Below are positions 11,970 to 22,831 of a stretch of 34,216 nucleotides of DNA, piece by piece. Below the pieces are notes generated by a model. That model worked only from the letters and a program-made list of their open reading frames with translations. It was not told where the DNA came from and did not search any database. The position numbers and the translations under genes were made by a program. Numbering within the stretch: the stretch's first letter is position 1; each line of letters begins with the position of its first letter. The DNA comes from Vitrella brassicaformis (Eukaryota; Sar; Vitrellaceae), in contig CDMY01000257.1 of the NCBI GenBank assembly GCA_001179505.1, positions 1 through 34,216 on the forward strand. The letters are read 5' to 3'.

Positions 11970-14177
11970 ATGTGGCTCGCAAGACGTCCCCTCATCCTCC
12001 TGCGTCCGCATAGGAGCCTCAGGCGCTTCAGCACAAATGGAGACGACGCCGCATCTCCCCCCGCACCCACCTCCGCTTCAGCAGCCAGCGGCGGCCGAGA
12101 GTTCATCAAGCGGCTCACCCAGAACGCCAAAGGCATGTCGGCACAGGAGATCCGCACCCTCTTCGCCACACTCAAGCCCCAACTGCTGGCCCTGGCACAC
12201 GCCACGACGTTCAGACAAGAGGCAGATCGGTTCGTGTGTGACGAGGCGGCCGAGCAGGACAGGTGGGACAACTGCGGCTCGATTGCCATAGCCCTCAATC
12301 TGATGGGCAAGTATGGCGTGAGGGATATGGACATCGTCAACGCTCTCGAGCGGCCGCTGCTGGAGGCCTTCTGGTGTGACGGTTCATCGCAGCGGCCCTC
12401 CTTGTTCACCGAACAGGACTTATCCATCGTCGCCAACGCGTATGCGAAGCTCTCTGTAAGGTCCATGAAGCTCTTCGCGGCCATGGAGCACGCCATGCGG
12501 CAGAATGGAGGCACGTTTGTCGGCGAACTGTCGCCTCAGGGGTGCTCGCTCGTGCTCAACGCCTATGCGAAGCTGGAAGTGCCGATGGCGAGAGATGTGG
12601 TGGTGATTGTGGGGGCGCACGTGAGGCGGCTGATGGAGGGGGGCGCGGCGTTTATTCCGCAGCATGTGGCGATCGTCTTGAATGCGTACGCGAAGCTTCA
12701 GGTGCCCGCGGGTGTTTTCGGTGATGTTGCCGAGTGCGCGGCTAGGAGGGTTGTACAGGTGGGGCAAACGGAGGGCGAGTGCACGTGTGTGCTGTCACCT
12801 TTGTGTGCCTTTTGTGTTGGGTGTCAGTCGGTGGATGCCTACAGCCAGCAGAGTCTGTCAATGGTCCTCCATGCATTCGCGAAGTTCGAATGGCTCAATC
12901 AGGAGGTACAAAGCACCCACACACATCTGAATGAGCACGCAGCCGCACAAGTGCCGGTCTGTTGTCCTGTGGTGATGTGGTCAGCTGCTCGAGTGTGCGT
13001 GTGGCCGGCTGCGTCGCGAGAACGGCGATCTCGCTACCCTTCCCGAACAGCACTACTGCATGATGCTCTATGCTCTGTCAAGGTGCGTGTGCAGACACCG
13101 ACAGAGCCAATCGTACACAGCGCGCGTGTAAGTCTTTGTGTCTGCGTGCGTTCAGGTTGCTATATCGAGACGAGGCCTTGTTGGCCCGCTTGGTCGATAT
13201 GGTGCCCCAGATGCTCGAGGGATTCACGCCACAAGGTCAGATGCGCCAGTGTGCGTGCGTATATCTGTACGTATCCTCCGTTGATTGACATGCTTGATCG
13301 TCACTGGGGCGACTTGTGGCCACAATGACGTCAGTGAGCGGAGAGAATGACAGGGCGGATCTCTGCCTCTGAACGCACTCGACGCGCCAGAGGGGTCGTT
13401 CCCCGTCCGAGACTAGCCAGACAGACAGACAGGAAGACAGGCCAACACATATGCGTGTATATGTGTGGCTGCATAGCACAGCGTTTCCATCTCACGTCAG
13501 AACCCTCTCTCTATGTCTTTGCTGCTGCATGAATGTGTGCAGGTCTGGCGAATTCTTTCCTGTCCTTCTGCCGCCTCGACGTACCAGCCCCACCAGATGA
13601 GACCATCGATCTCCTCTCATCTGAGTGCCTCCGCCGCGCCCTCGCCCCGCACACACCGCTGGGCCCCTTCGAGCACATCCATCTGCTCAACTGCTGCTTT
13701 GCGGCCGTCTACTTCATGCGCAATGAGGGTCGCTGGTTTGATGCACTTCTGGGCGGGATGGTGAAGGGAGTCGCGGAGAGGCTGGGTGCAAGAGGCTGTG
13801 ACAGTGACAGCCGCTCCGGCTTGCAGAAGTGCGGTCTGACTACTGAGGGGCTCTTCCAGCTGATAACGTCGTTGCTGCACCTGACTCTCGAGCCATCGCC
13901 TTGCCGCTCACTGGCCGACCTTTCCCTCTCGTCGATTGGGACCTGGGTGTGGTTGCTGGATGAAATCGGGCCCTCTCTCGCGCGCCATGCTGACGGAAGC
14001 GAGCCGCTTGACGACAGCCAGGGGCCTTCGAGCAAGATGCACGAAGACGTGTCCCTATCGCTGCGAAGAGCGACGGTCGGGGAGGAGCTGATGGTTGTCG
14101 AGGAGGCTGAAGCGATGCCTTTTCGAATCGATGTGGTGGTTATGCGTATGAACAGGGGAGCGACAAAGTGGGCTTAG
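11970..14177 (+). CDS. Putative mitochondrial helical-repeat RNA-binding protein (HPR/OPR-like, partial RAP-like end)
   Basis: Exons 11970-12758, 12828-12905, 12985-13082, 13156-13235 and 13543-14177 give 559 residues in phase; the fourth intron (307 bases) is unusually long here. The N terminus (MWLARRPLILLRPHRSLRRF) is Arg-rich with no acidic residue, typical of a mitochondrial presequence. A degenerate repeat, best seen as xxxVLNAYAKL, recurs near residues 109, 155, 196, 238, 276 and 316, every 38-46 residues. This is the pattern of alpha-helical repeat proteins of the apicomplexan HPR and algal OPR kind, which bind organelle RNA, often fragmented mitochondrial rRNA. The last 40 residues include a PFRIDVVV segment resembling the opening of a RAP domain, but the stop follows 11 residues later. 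An ATG at 11962 is in another frame. Function is inferred from repeat style, not from a certain domain match. Confidence 0.72.
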
Positions 14178-14642
14178 TTGGGTTCATCACGGGATATATG
14201 GATCAGAGGATGTAAGGACACTGCATGGAATCTCCAAGAAACTGAAAGTGTGACACAAGGGACGTGAGATGGCCCTCCACCCCCCCTCATGTTATTGACT
14301 CGCTTCATGGACACTAGAGAAAGTCATTCACTGAAAAAGTGACGGCTCACGAAGAACGGCCACAAAACCAGCAGCAGTGCTAGTGAGGAACTATACTGCT
14401 GGATGAGGGCCACAGCGTAACACCGAATCGGCTCAGCATTTCGCAAGGTTCCTTCCCGCCTGTGTGTCCCACCCAGTCAGTCACAAAAACAGTTTCCCAA
14501 TGACAACGCACCAGGAAAAATGCGGTGCAATAAGCCATAGAGACTGCTGTACACATTGGTCACACATTAATCATGCGACACGCGAATCTTTCCGCAACGC
14601 GTCACTGAAACTGACCTAAAGGCGTGCCTCGCTCTCTTGTCC
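14178..14642. other. Convergent gap, no gene seen
   Basis: About 465 bases between the mitochondrial repeat protein gene and the small peptide gene. I see no open frame of note, no simple repeat and no strong hairpin. Confidence 0.45.
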
Positions 14643-14995
14643 TCAGCAATTAGCACAGCCACCGCTGTCACAAGCACTTCTGCCGTATATAGGATAACAA
14701 CTGCTGCAGCAGACGCCTTGAAATTGCAGGTGACGAGGAGGGAAGTCATCTGAACAACAGGCAACAAGTGTCGGCTTCCGTGTTGTGTTGTGTTGTTTTG
14801 GAATCAGTGTTTCTCCCCACCGTCTTGGCCGAGAGGCGCGTCTTGGTTATCAGCACGCTCTGCTGGGCTCTCCTGTACAGACGAATCCACGAGTGAACGA
14901 CGGTCCGGCGCGCCCCGACGCGTCTGCGGCAGATCACTCATCTCTCCAACAGCCCGAAGGACGGAGGAAGCGAAGAGAAGAAGCAGGAGCCTCAT
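14643..14995 (-). CDS. Tentative small secreted Cys-rich peptide
   Basis: The ATG at 14995 starts a strongly hydrophobic leader (MRLLLLLFASSVLRAVG), a good signal peptide. A charged spacer follows with several Arg and Asp. A 71-base intron (14820-14750, weak GTGGGG donor, strong pyrimidine-rich acceptor) joins exon 14995-14821 to 14749-14643. The product is 93 residues and its last 22 hold six Cys, starting Cys-Cys and ending in Cys, suggesting a disulfide-knotted secreted peptide. An alternative splice reaching the other frame of exon 2 would instead give a hydrophobic, membrane-like segment (AAVVILYTAEVLVTAVAVLI), so the C terminus is not settled. The gene lies head-to-head with gene B, 82 bases apart, which could mean co-expression. 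No family is recognised. Confidence 0.35.
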
Positions 14996-15077
14996 TTCAG
15001 GCCTTTTTTTCCTCTTTGCACTGTACACTGTGGCAACGGCTGTGAGTAAATTCTTGTGATCAAAAGGCGATTTTTTT
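14996..15077. promoter_or_regulatory. Very short head-to-head upstream region of gene B
   Basis: Only 82 bases separate the ATG of the tentative minus-strand peptide gene from the ATG of gene B. It holds two T-rich tracts, one directly before the gene B ATG. If both genes are real the promoters must overlap. Confidence 0.3.
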
Positions 15078-18000
15078 ATGCGGAGAGCCCCCTGGCTTGT
15101 GGCTGCGTTACTGTCCATTCTGCTGAGTCAGTGGGAGAGGAGAGGCGCTGTGGCTCAGTTCACGACGGCCTGCCTGACCGGCAACAACAGAACAGACGAC
15201 GATGAACAGCCGACAGAAACAAACGCAGACTGCCAGGCGGGTAAGCAGAACAGCGGGGCGCATACAGACAGCGCAATACACTGAATGGCCTCGCTTCTAT
15301 TCAGTCGTATTCCCTGACGGTGAGATCTTCTCGAGCTGTGCCGCCAATGCGCTGCTACCCATCGTCGACGACCCCGACCTCGGCAACTTCGGCCAGTGCC
15401 TCTATGAAGATAACGCCCAGGAAGAGCTCAAGAGGCAGCAGACAGATGCCCTGACCACCGACGAGGAGACCGCCGGCGACGTGAGCGCATCGGGAGAGAA
15501 GCAATCAATCCTCTGCGGAGAGCCAAGCGGCGTCCATGGCACAGACATCACCGATCTGGGCACTGCGGCACTGGGAAGGTACGCACTGCTGATCTCATGG
15601 GATGGCACCATTCGTGCTCCTGTGTGTCAGTTGCCCGTCGGACAAGCCCATCTGTGCTCGCACGAGCGACTCCCGCTTCTGCTACTGCATCGAGGAGAGC
15701 ATTGGTCTGTTCGGCGACGTGGCCAACTTCTCGCGCGGCGATGTCAGCTTGACGAGGGGCGTCGTCAGCGGCCAGCCATCGTCTCTGTGTTTCCCGGCCG
15801 AGCTGGATCCGTGCTTCAATGCCGTCAACCGCTTCGCTGTGCCCTTCGACTGTGCGGGCAGCCTGCCCGTCGTCGAGAGAATGGAAGACATTGGGCCCGA
15901 CCCACGAGAGCAGAGCTTCAAGCCAAACGCCCCGCCCCCAGTGCCACAAGAGTCGACCTTCGCCCAGTTGGTGCCCGGCACTTATCTGTTCGAAGACGTT
16001 CCCTCTGACGCCTACCTCGACACCATCAACGACACTGGCAGCAATGTGTCGAGCTGCATGAGGATTCAGGGCAAGCCTGACGATGATAGTGGGCTCGATG
16101 ACTTCTTTGTGGACCTTTCTTGCAACACGACAGAGGGCGTCAGCGTCACTCTCCAGTTCACCTGCCCCGAGACCGGCCTCTGCTCCAGTCGAGCCGGCAA
16201 CGCGCTGCAGCCTGCAGTTGCTACCATTCACGGCGTGCTGCAAGTCGAGAAGGCCAGCAATCCGGCGTGCGAAGGGATTGAGGCGCAGATCGAGGTCACC
16301 TTGACGGGCTTCGTGGACGAGTCGGAGTCTCTCATTGCTCAGCAATTCGAGTACAACCAGACTCAGCGGATTCTCATCATCGGCAACGAGACGCAGGACG
16401 ACCTCGTCACTGCACGCGCGATCGGCATTCTCTCGCCCTCGGCCAACACGAGTCTCGGCCTCCTGACGTTCCCCGATGATGTGCCTGACGAATGTGATGT
16501 CCTGCTCAACCAGCAAGTGTTCACAGTGACGTCGGGCCAGACCGAGGCAGGCGGTATCCTTGCCCTGGCTACCTCAGGATATGGAAGGGACACAACGTCT
16601 GGCGAAATTATCCGAAAGGTACGTGCACTGGTAGATAAGGGAAGCTCAAATACACGTATGTCTCCCTTCCCTTCATATCGTCAGAATCCGTTGGAGGTCA
16701 GTCAGTTCGCTATCGACAATCGAGATGCATTCCGGGAGTGCAGTGAGATATGTGTGAGTGCGGCCAATATGAGTGACGACAGCGTGACTGACGCCCGTCC
16801 AGAACAAACTGGAACATTTTTTATTCTTAGCGAGGATTTCAGCCGTGCCCTTCTAGGAGAGGTCCTGCCGACTATCTTCTCCCCCCTTTACAAGCCGGAG
16901 CAGTCACCAGACCTATCTTTCAGCAGCGCCGCAATCGGAGACAGATTCTTTGTCATCACGGAAGACGACGTGTCGTGTCTTGACGAGTTGGACTTAGACG
17001 TCAAGTTCCCTGTGGGAAATAAGTCTGTGCTATGTACGAATGTGGCCGATACAAAGGGGACTCGATCGTTCGACCTCTTCAGCGCGGAGACAGGCGTGTC
17101 ACTCGATCTGATTCTGAAGGTACTTCATTCAATTCTGAAGGAACAGCCACACACGTATTCGTCTGTGTGCTGCCGCTGCGTAAAGGGCCAGCTGGGAAAC
17201 CTGATCGATGGAAGAGAAGGTACGGGCACCAGTCAGGCGCGTGACAAGCATGTTTGTTTCTGGCCTGTTGGCTGAGGCGCACAGATGGTTGATTTTCCTG
17301 CCGTTGGCGCATGTGTTCGCAGTCTTGGCCAACTGCCGAGGACGAAGGCTGCAAAACCTTCCTGTCGGCTTTGACCCTGACCCTGGCGTCGCTGCCCCAT
17401 TCGCTCGAGCCAGCTTTATCGGCGAGACTGTGGGTGTCGCGCTTGCACCCAACGCAGGAGTTCTTGGAGCTGACACATGCGTCGTTGCCCGCCTGTCTGG
17501 AAGGCCCACTTGTGACGGGATAGAGAGAGGCTCTGAGCAGAGGATCAACGCTTCTTTCGAGATCTTCTCGACTGCTGAGGATCTAACGATCAAGAACTGC
17601 ACCGAGAGGTTCAGCGATTTCGCCATGGGAGACGTGGATGTCTTGGAGGCCAATAGCTGTGTGATTGGCTTTGAATGCTGTAAGCAATCAGAATGGCTCA
17701 CAACTGACTCGCTGTCGCTTTCGATCTTTCATCATGTTGCTGCTTTGTCGTATCTTTTGCTTGTGTCAGTTGAGGCATGTCCTGAGATTGTCCTGAATGC
17801 CTCCAGTACAGCCCAGCCATCAAGCTACCGCATGACCGACTTCAAACCAGGAGTGGACCCGAACAGTACCGCTACCGTCCTCCCCTCTTGTCTCTGGATA
17901 TACCGGGCTCGGGGGGAAAGAGGCAATAGGACAGAGGCCTTCGTAGAGGCCTTCAGCTGCGAGGGAGAGGACGCCGATTTGCAAGTGCGGATCAGATATG

Positions 18001-19250
18001 ATGTCGAGGCTCTGGATGGACGGATCGCACCGAGAGCCCCAGGGGATGATAACAAGCCACAGGTTGGCTTCGCTAATGTGGACTTCAAGGGGACAGTGCG
18101 CCAGGTGTCGCCCGAAGAGTGCGAAGGGATCGTGATGTTCGTCGAAGGTACGCTTTGTTTGACGCACTCTGAGGAATACGTGTTCGTTTTTGTGTGTTCG
18201 GCTTGTGTCTCAATCATATAGGCACTCTTGTCGGCGGCTTGAGTTTTGAGCCTCAGGGAGAAGAGCTTACTTATCCGGGTGAAACGTCGTATGTCCCCAC
18301 CATCCGAGACTTTTTCAACCGAGGTGGAACCAACGACACCAACGACACGAAGTCAATCACGCCTGAACTGGTAATACGGCTACACACTCATCACTGCCTC
18401 AATGAAGGCATGTCTGCTGACTGCTTTGTGCAGATGTTCACGTCAAGTGCCCCTCTCGGCACCATGCAGTACAGCATTATTTCTGCTCCCGACAAGACCT
18501 CTGCTGAGAGCTGCTTGCTGCCCCCAGCGAGACTCACATATAGGAAGTTCGGAACGCGACGCGTCATCGAAAATGGGGAGTTAGTGAAGGAGCCGGTGAA
18601 AACCTTTGAAATTCCCTTTCTGTCGGTTGAGAATGCGGATTCCGAGGGCAGCACCACATTCGTCGACAGCCTCTTTCGCATGTATGGGAGGGAAGGCCGC
18701 GGCATAGATTTCCAGTCGAGAGTAAGCGGTCACTTGAGAGAAGTCTGCGACATTCCGAAAGAAGGTACGACAAATGGTATTGCATCAAGTACTCACAGGA
18801 AATGGTCCCTGTCCGTTGTCAGGCGTGCAGATTCAATGCCTGGCCAGAGAGCCATTTTTCTTGATAGCCGATGAAGATTTCCTCAAGCCGGACGACGATT
18901 TCAATCTCACGTAGGATGGGCTCAAATGACGAGACAGCCATCAGGCTGTGATGGCTGAATCCGTTTTCCCTGTGTGTCTCCTTTCATCAAGTTCTGTTGC
19001 TCGAGTGCAGACACAACCCGGCATCGATCCCGACGATGTGCCCCCCCTCCAGTCGCCACCGGACTTCAACCTCAACTGCTCGAGTCAGGATGTCGAGCGC
19101 GTTGGGCAGGCTCTTGACGGCAGCCCTGTTGGCTTCATCGTGCGGACAATTCCCCTCTTCGTCGAGGCCCCAAGCGACGATGGCAAGACCCACAGAGTTG
19201 ACCAGTTATGCCCTGTTCTGACATTTTGTGTCGACAAGACCGCCCTCTGA
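15078..19250 (+). CDS. Gene B: large secreted Cys-rich glycoprotein, complete paralogue of gene A
   Basis: Eleven exons: 15078-15240, 15305-15578, 15631-16618, 16685-17119, 17186-17219, 17323-17679, 17770-18147, 18222-18370, 18434-18764, 18823-18910 and 18992-19250. All joins are in phase and give 1,151 residues. A signal peptide (MRRAPWLVAALLSILLSQ...) precedes a long extracellular-type sequence with many Cys and Asn-X-Ser/Thr sites; no membrane helix or known domain was recognised. Alignment to gene A fixes nearly all boundaries. Exon 3 is very close to gene A, in parts almost identical at DNA level (around 16250-16500), while exons 4 onward are much more diverged. Introns 17120-17185 and 18371-18433 have no counterpart in gene A; both are multiples of three without stops, so retained-insert isoforms cannot be excluded. 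A surface or secreted role is inferred from the leader and composition only. Confidence 0.82.
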
Positions 19251-20187
19251 TGGACAGACGTGAGACGGAGAGAGATCATTGTGAGGCTGACGAAAGGGCA
19301 AGCGGGCAAGACCACATTCGGCAGTCATGTCCCCATTTTTCCTCTCGTCGCTGGAGGGATTTTTCTTATTTTCTGTGATCGCACTATCTGCGATACGTAT
19401 GTCTTCAGCCATACGCACCTGTCACCTGTTGGAAGGTACGCAAGTGAAAGAGACACATTGTGGTGATAACTCTGACGGCGTGGTTTCCCTTCTCTTTGTG
19501 TGTGTGTGTGTGTGTGAGTGGATGCAGTTGATGACTGTCTCTTTGTCTGCCATGGGCACTGCATAGGTGCACCACAGTGGCGTATTTGTCAGTCTGCGTG
19601 TCCCACCGACTGTACATCAGATTGTGTGTGGGCGTGTTTGTCACGCCGTTTTGCATTCAATGTGTCGGTGTGCGTTGGAGACCGCAGTCTCGTCGTGTGC
19701 ATGCATGTGTCGGCTGGGACACATTTCGTCTCGTTGTGTGCGTGTGTCGGTCAAGGGTGGTTGGACTCATTGCGGTGATGGTATTCATATTGTGTGCAGC
19801 CATGAATGGATGTAACCGAGTGTGCAACGCCGTCACGTCCACAGCCACGTGTCCATGTATGTACATTTGCGTGTCCGCCTGAATGCCCCCTGTCACTCAT
19901 ATATCTTTCTCTCTACATGGGGGCCACTCATGCGTCCACGAATTGATACATGTACTCACACGTAGACAGAGAAGAGGAAGTACTGTACACCATCGATTGG
20001 CAGCATCAGGCACAGGCAAACACGCTGGCAGATCCCACCACACACACACGTCCCTTCCACCCCACCCATCACATCCATCCATCCATCCATCCATCTGTCC
20101 GTCCGTCCGTCCGTCCATCAGCCAGCGGACCAGCCAGCCAGCCACTCGCATCACCCTCTATTGGTCTGTGTTGTGGGTTGGTCTTGT
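19251..20187. other. Convergent gap downstream of gene B
   Basis: About 940 bases with no convincing gene. A short frame near 19327-19400 is hydrophobic but joins gene B by no clear splice site. The stretch includes a TG tract near 19497-19517 and the CCAT/GTCC repeat at 20069-20122. Confidence 0.45.
20069..20122. repeat. CATC/GTCC tetranucleotide repeat
   Basis: Consecutive CATC units pass into GTCC units. This is a simple repeat in a gap and probably a variable microsatellite. Confidence 0.85.
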
Positions 20188-21198
20188 TCACGTGTCGTCC
20201 ATGTCTCCCCGCTGCACCTTGACGGCCCTGGGTGCCCACTGGCCGATGGCGGCATTGGCGCGGCTCATGTAAGCCGCGGCCGCACGACACGGCCGCACTG
20301 TCCTCAGGCGGCTGAACCCCTCACTCCTCAGCTCATAGCTGTCCCCTCGCACATAGGACGATGACACGCCAGCCGCACCCTCACCGCCACCACACACACC
20401 GCCCTCCTGCTGCTGCTCACCAGCCGTGGCCTTGTGGACGTCCGTCGGCAGGCCGGCCACGTCGTTGTGCTTGGGGAGGGGAGGGGAAGGGGACACGACG
20501 ACAGCAGGCTGCCCCACGAACGCACCGGCAGAGATACCCTCCTCACCGCCCACGACACCACCGATAATGCCTCCTCCATTCCCGCCACACCCACGTGAGC
20601 CATCCGATCCCCCTGCTGCCTTGCCGTCCTCTTTGTGTACTCCGCTGCTGTCGGCAGTGTGCTGGTCGGCCACCTGCTGGGGCGAGGGGGGGAGGGGGAG
20701 GGCGGCAGACGGCGACACACGAGCAGATGACGACTCAGGCACAGCGGTATCAACGGCCAACTCACGGACAGCAGCACGAGTACCCACCACAGCACCATTG
20801 GCAGCTAGGCCAGTGGACTTGTTGTTCTGTCGCGTCTTGCGAGCGGCAGAGGGACGGCCGGCAGAGAGGCCGCCGAGCAGCTTGGGGTTGCTCTCGATGA
20901 GCCGCGTGTACTCGGCCCTCTCCTTGTCCTTCAGCGACTGGCGGGTGCGCTCCCTGACGGCCGTCCGCTTTGCAAGCCGCTCTGCTGACGCCGTCTTCAT
21001 CGCTTGGACGGTCTGCTGGGCCGCATGCAGGGCCTCCTGGGCACCGGTGGCGCCGAGGACGACCATCGGGACTGACGAGCGCTGGGTGCGATGGGTCTGC
21101 TGGGCTTTGGGAGGTCCCCTGCCCATGGTGATGCTGCCCATGTAGCTGGGGCGGCCTGTGTAGAGCTGCAGATGACCGCTCTTCGACAGCACCGGCAT
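20188..21198 (-). CDS. Intronless low-complexity protein of unknown function
   Basis: A single open frame of 336 residues starts at 21198. It is the only gene here with no intron. I do not recognise a domain. The N-terminal third is basic and probably helical (…RERTRQSLKDKERAEYTRLIES…). The middle is disordered: Ala/Ser/Pro, then a Gly/Glu-rich run with several Gly-Gly pairs. The C terminus returns to ordinary composition (…SRLRTVRPCRAAAAYMSRANAAIGQW…) and may be the functional part. No signal peptide or membrane helix is seen. It lies head-to-head with the BTB gene, 165 bases apart. Length, a clean upstream region and consistent composition at both ends support a real gene, but low-complexity coding potential alone is weak evidence. 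Confidence 0.65.
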   Translation of the reverse strand: MPVLSKSGHLQLYTGRPSYMGSITMGRGPPKAQQTHRTQRSSVPMVVLGATGAQEALHAAQQTVQAMKTASAERLAKRTAVRERTRQSLKDKERAEYTRLIESNPKLLGGLSAGRPSAARKTRQNNKSTGLAANGAVVGTRAAVRELAVDTAVPESSSARVSPSAALPLPPSPQQVADQHTADSSGVHKEDGKAAGGSDGSRGCGGNGGGIIGGVVGGEEGISAGAFVGQPAVVVSPSPPLPKHNDVAGLPTDVHKATAGEQQQEGGVCGGGEGAAGVSSSYVRGDSYELRSEGFSRLRTVRPCRAAAAYMSRANAAIGQWAPRAVKVQRGDMDDT

Positions 21199-21363
21199 AA
21201 TGACGGCAATAAGATGACGATAAGAGGAAATATCAGACGACTGGTCGATTGTCCTTCACGAGAGCTCTGCTGAACGCTGATTTGCGCCTTCAGAAGAGCT
21301 TTTTCACTGAGGCGATCCAAAATTATTGCGAGCTCAAGAAGAAGGGAGGGGAAAGGGCAAGTG
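21199..21363. promoter_or_regulatory. Shared upstream region, low-complexity protein and BTB genes
   Basis: A 165-base head-to-head gap, inferred to be a bidirectional promoter. No core promoter element is obvious by eye. Confidence 0.35.
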
Positions 21364-22729
21364 ATGACGTCCTTACAGGGCGTCATCTGGCTTGACGTTG
21401 TAAGCGATAAGTAAAGAAAAAGGACTGGAGTTGCACAATTGACGCAGCATGCACTCTGTTTTTCCTCTGTGTGACTCACCGGTTCCTGTTTTGTTTTCCC
21501 TCATTCACCAGGCTGGCAAGCTGCTGAAGGTTGGCCGCGGTACGCTTCTGCGCTACCCCGACTCGTTTCTGGCGAAGCTCGTCGACGAGACCTGGAGCCG
21601 CGGCGAGGGCACAGAGGACAAGCCGCTGTTCATCGAGAGCGACCCGGATCTCTTCCCCCACATAGTCGCGTTCCTGGTCAGAAAATCAACGCAAGAGTCG
21701 CATTCTCTGTCTTTCGAGCATTGCAACAATGCGTGTTCGTCACTGTGTGCATTTCACCATCAGAGGCATGGCAAGCCCATATACGTGGAGGCGGGCGTCT
21801 CGCGCACACGGCTGCTCAGGGAGTTTCAATACTTCTGGTGAGGCAATGCACCGCAACAGACAAACAAGAAAGGCCCATTCATCCTTCACCATAATTGCAG
21901 CCTGCCCGTCGCCGATCGGGACATCAAATACGAGGGCGGCCGGTCGTCGGTGGGCCGGGCATCGTGTGGCCACTCGGATGACCGGGAGCGGCTGTGGGCG
22001 CTGTGGGTGCTGGATAGGCTGACACAGCGGATGGAGCCTCCTGACGCCAAGAACGTTTCGCGATACTGGGAGGTGGATCGCTTTGGGCGCGATGGTGTCT
22101 GCAGAGGGGGCATCTGGATCGGTGAGTCGGCAAGATGGGGGCAATCGAGGGCAGGAAGGAATAGAGAGCTGGAGGAGAAGCTGGTGGGTCTCATTGTGGA
22201 TGAGTGAATGTTGTGCAGACATCAAGTACTATGACTATAGCTCGTTTCCTGGCGGCGAGACGGCCATTTTCGACTGGTATGACGACACCTCGGTCTCTGA
22301 CATCAAGGTGGGTGAGACCGTGGTTGAATGAAACGCCTGACGCCCAACTGATCAAGCAACCAGCCGATCTTGCTGCTGCTGCTGCTGGTGTCTGTGGTGT
22401 GGCCATGTGTCAGCGTGTGTTGTCGGAGTATGGCGTGGTCATCCATGCGATCAACCGCCAGGGTGACTACGAAGAAAAGTTGGAGTTCTTTGACGACGGC
22501 GTCGCCAAGAAACAACCCGCGAAGTCACTGCACCTGGTACACACACTCACACAATTACACATACACACACGCACAGATCTCGTCGTCTCATCTCATCTCG
22601 TCTGGAGTTGATCAGGTTTGTGGTTTCGAGTCGAAGCAGGCGTACGAGCGGCACTGGGTGGTGCACGAGTGCAAGCGGCCGGGCGGGTTCGCCGTCTTCT
22701 CACTCCCATTCAGAAGACATAACGACTGA
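21364..22729 (+). CDS. KCTD-type BTB (T1-like) domain protein
   Basis: Exons 21364-21399, 21512-21676, 21764-21837, 21901-22121, 22219-22307, 22414-22536 and 22616-22729 give 273 residues in phase. The tiny first exon (12 residues, …VIWLDV) is chosen because joined to exon 2 it rebuilds the start of a T1/KCTD BTB fold: V-I-W-L-D-V-A-G-K followed by TLLRYPDSFLAKL and then DPDLFPHIVAFLRHGK. A start at 21449 inside intron 1 would lose the first strand. KCTD BTB domains oligomerise and often bridge substrates to cullin-3 ubiquitin ligases; no channel membrane helix is present. The C-terminal 180 residues match nothing I know; they contain a FDWYDD segment and Trp-rich stretches. The last intron (22537-22615) is dominated by CACA repeats. 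Confidence 0.82.
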
Positions 22730-22800
22730 ACGCACTCGCCGCACACACCAGCAAGGAAATATAGGCACTCACTGTGGATAGTCATGTGGCGAAAGGGACG

Positions 22801-22831
22801 ACAGACAGGCAGGCAGGCAGGCAGACAGGCA
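22801..22831. repeat. CAGG-type repeat, inverted partner at 22931-22954
   Basis: AGGC/CAGG units at 22801-22831 are matched by CCTG units at 22931-22954, so the intervening 100 bases could be looped out by a stem. Confidence 0.7.

Noticed and set aside
14567-14767. Hydrophobic minus-strand frame with a membrane-like helix
   Set aside because: It overlaps the second exon of the tentative Cys-rich peptide in another frame; kept only as an alternative splice outcome of that gene.
19327-19566. Hydrophobic frame downstream of gene B, possible membrane anchor
   Set aside because: Gene B has a clear in-frame stop at 19250, and no phase-compatible donor and acceptor pair convincingly joins the two.
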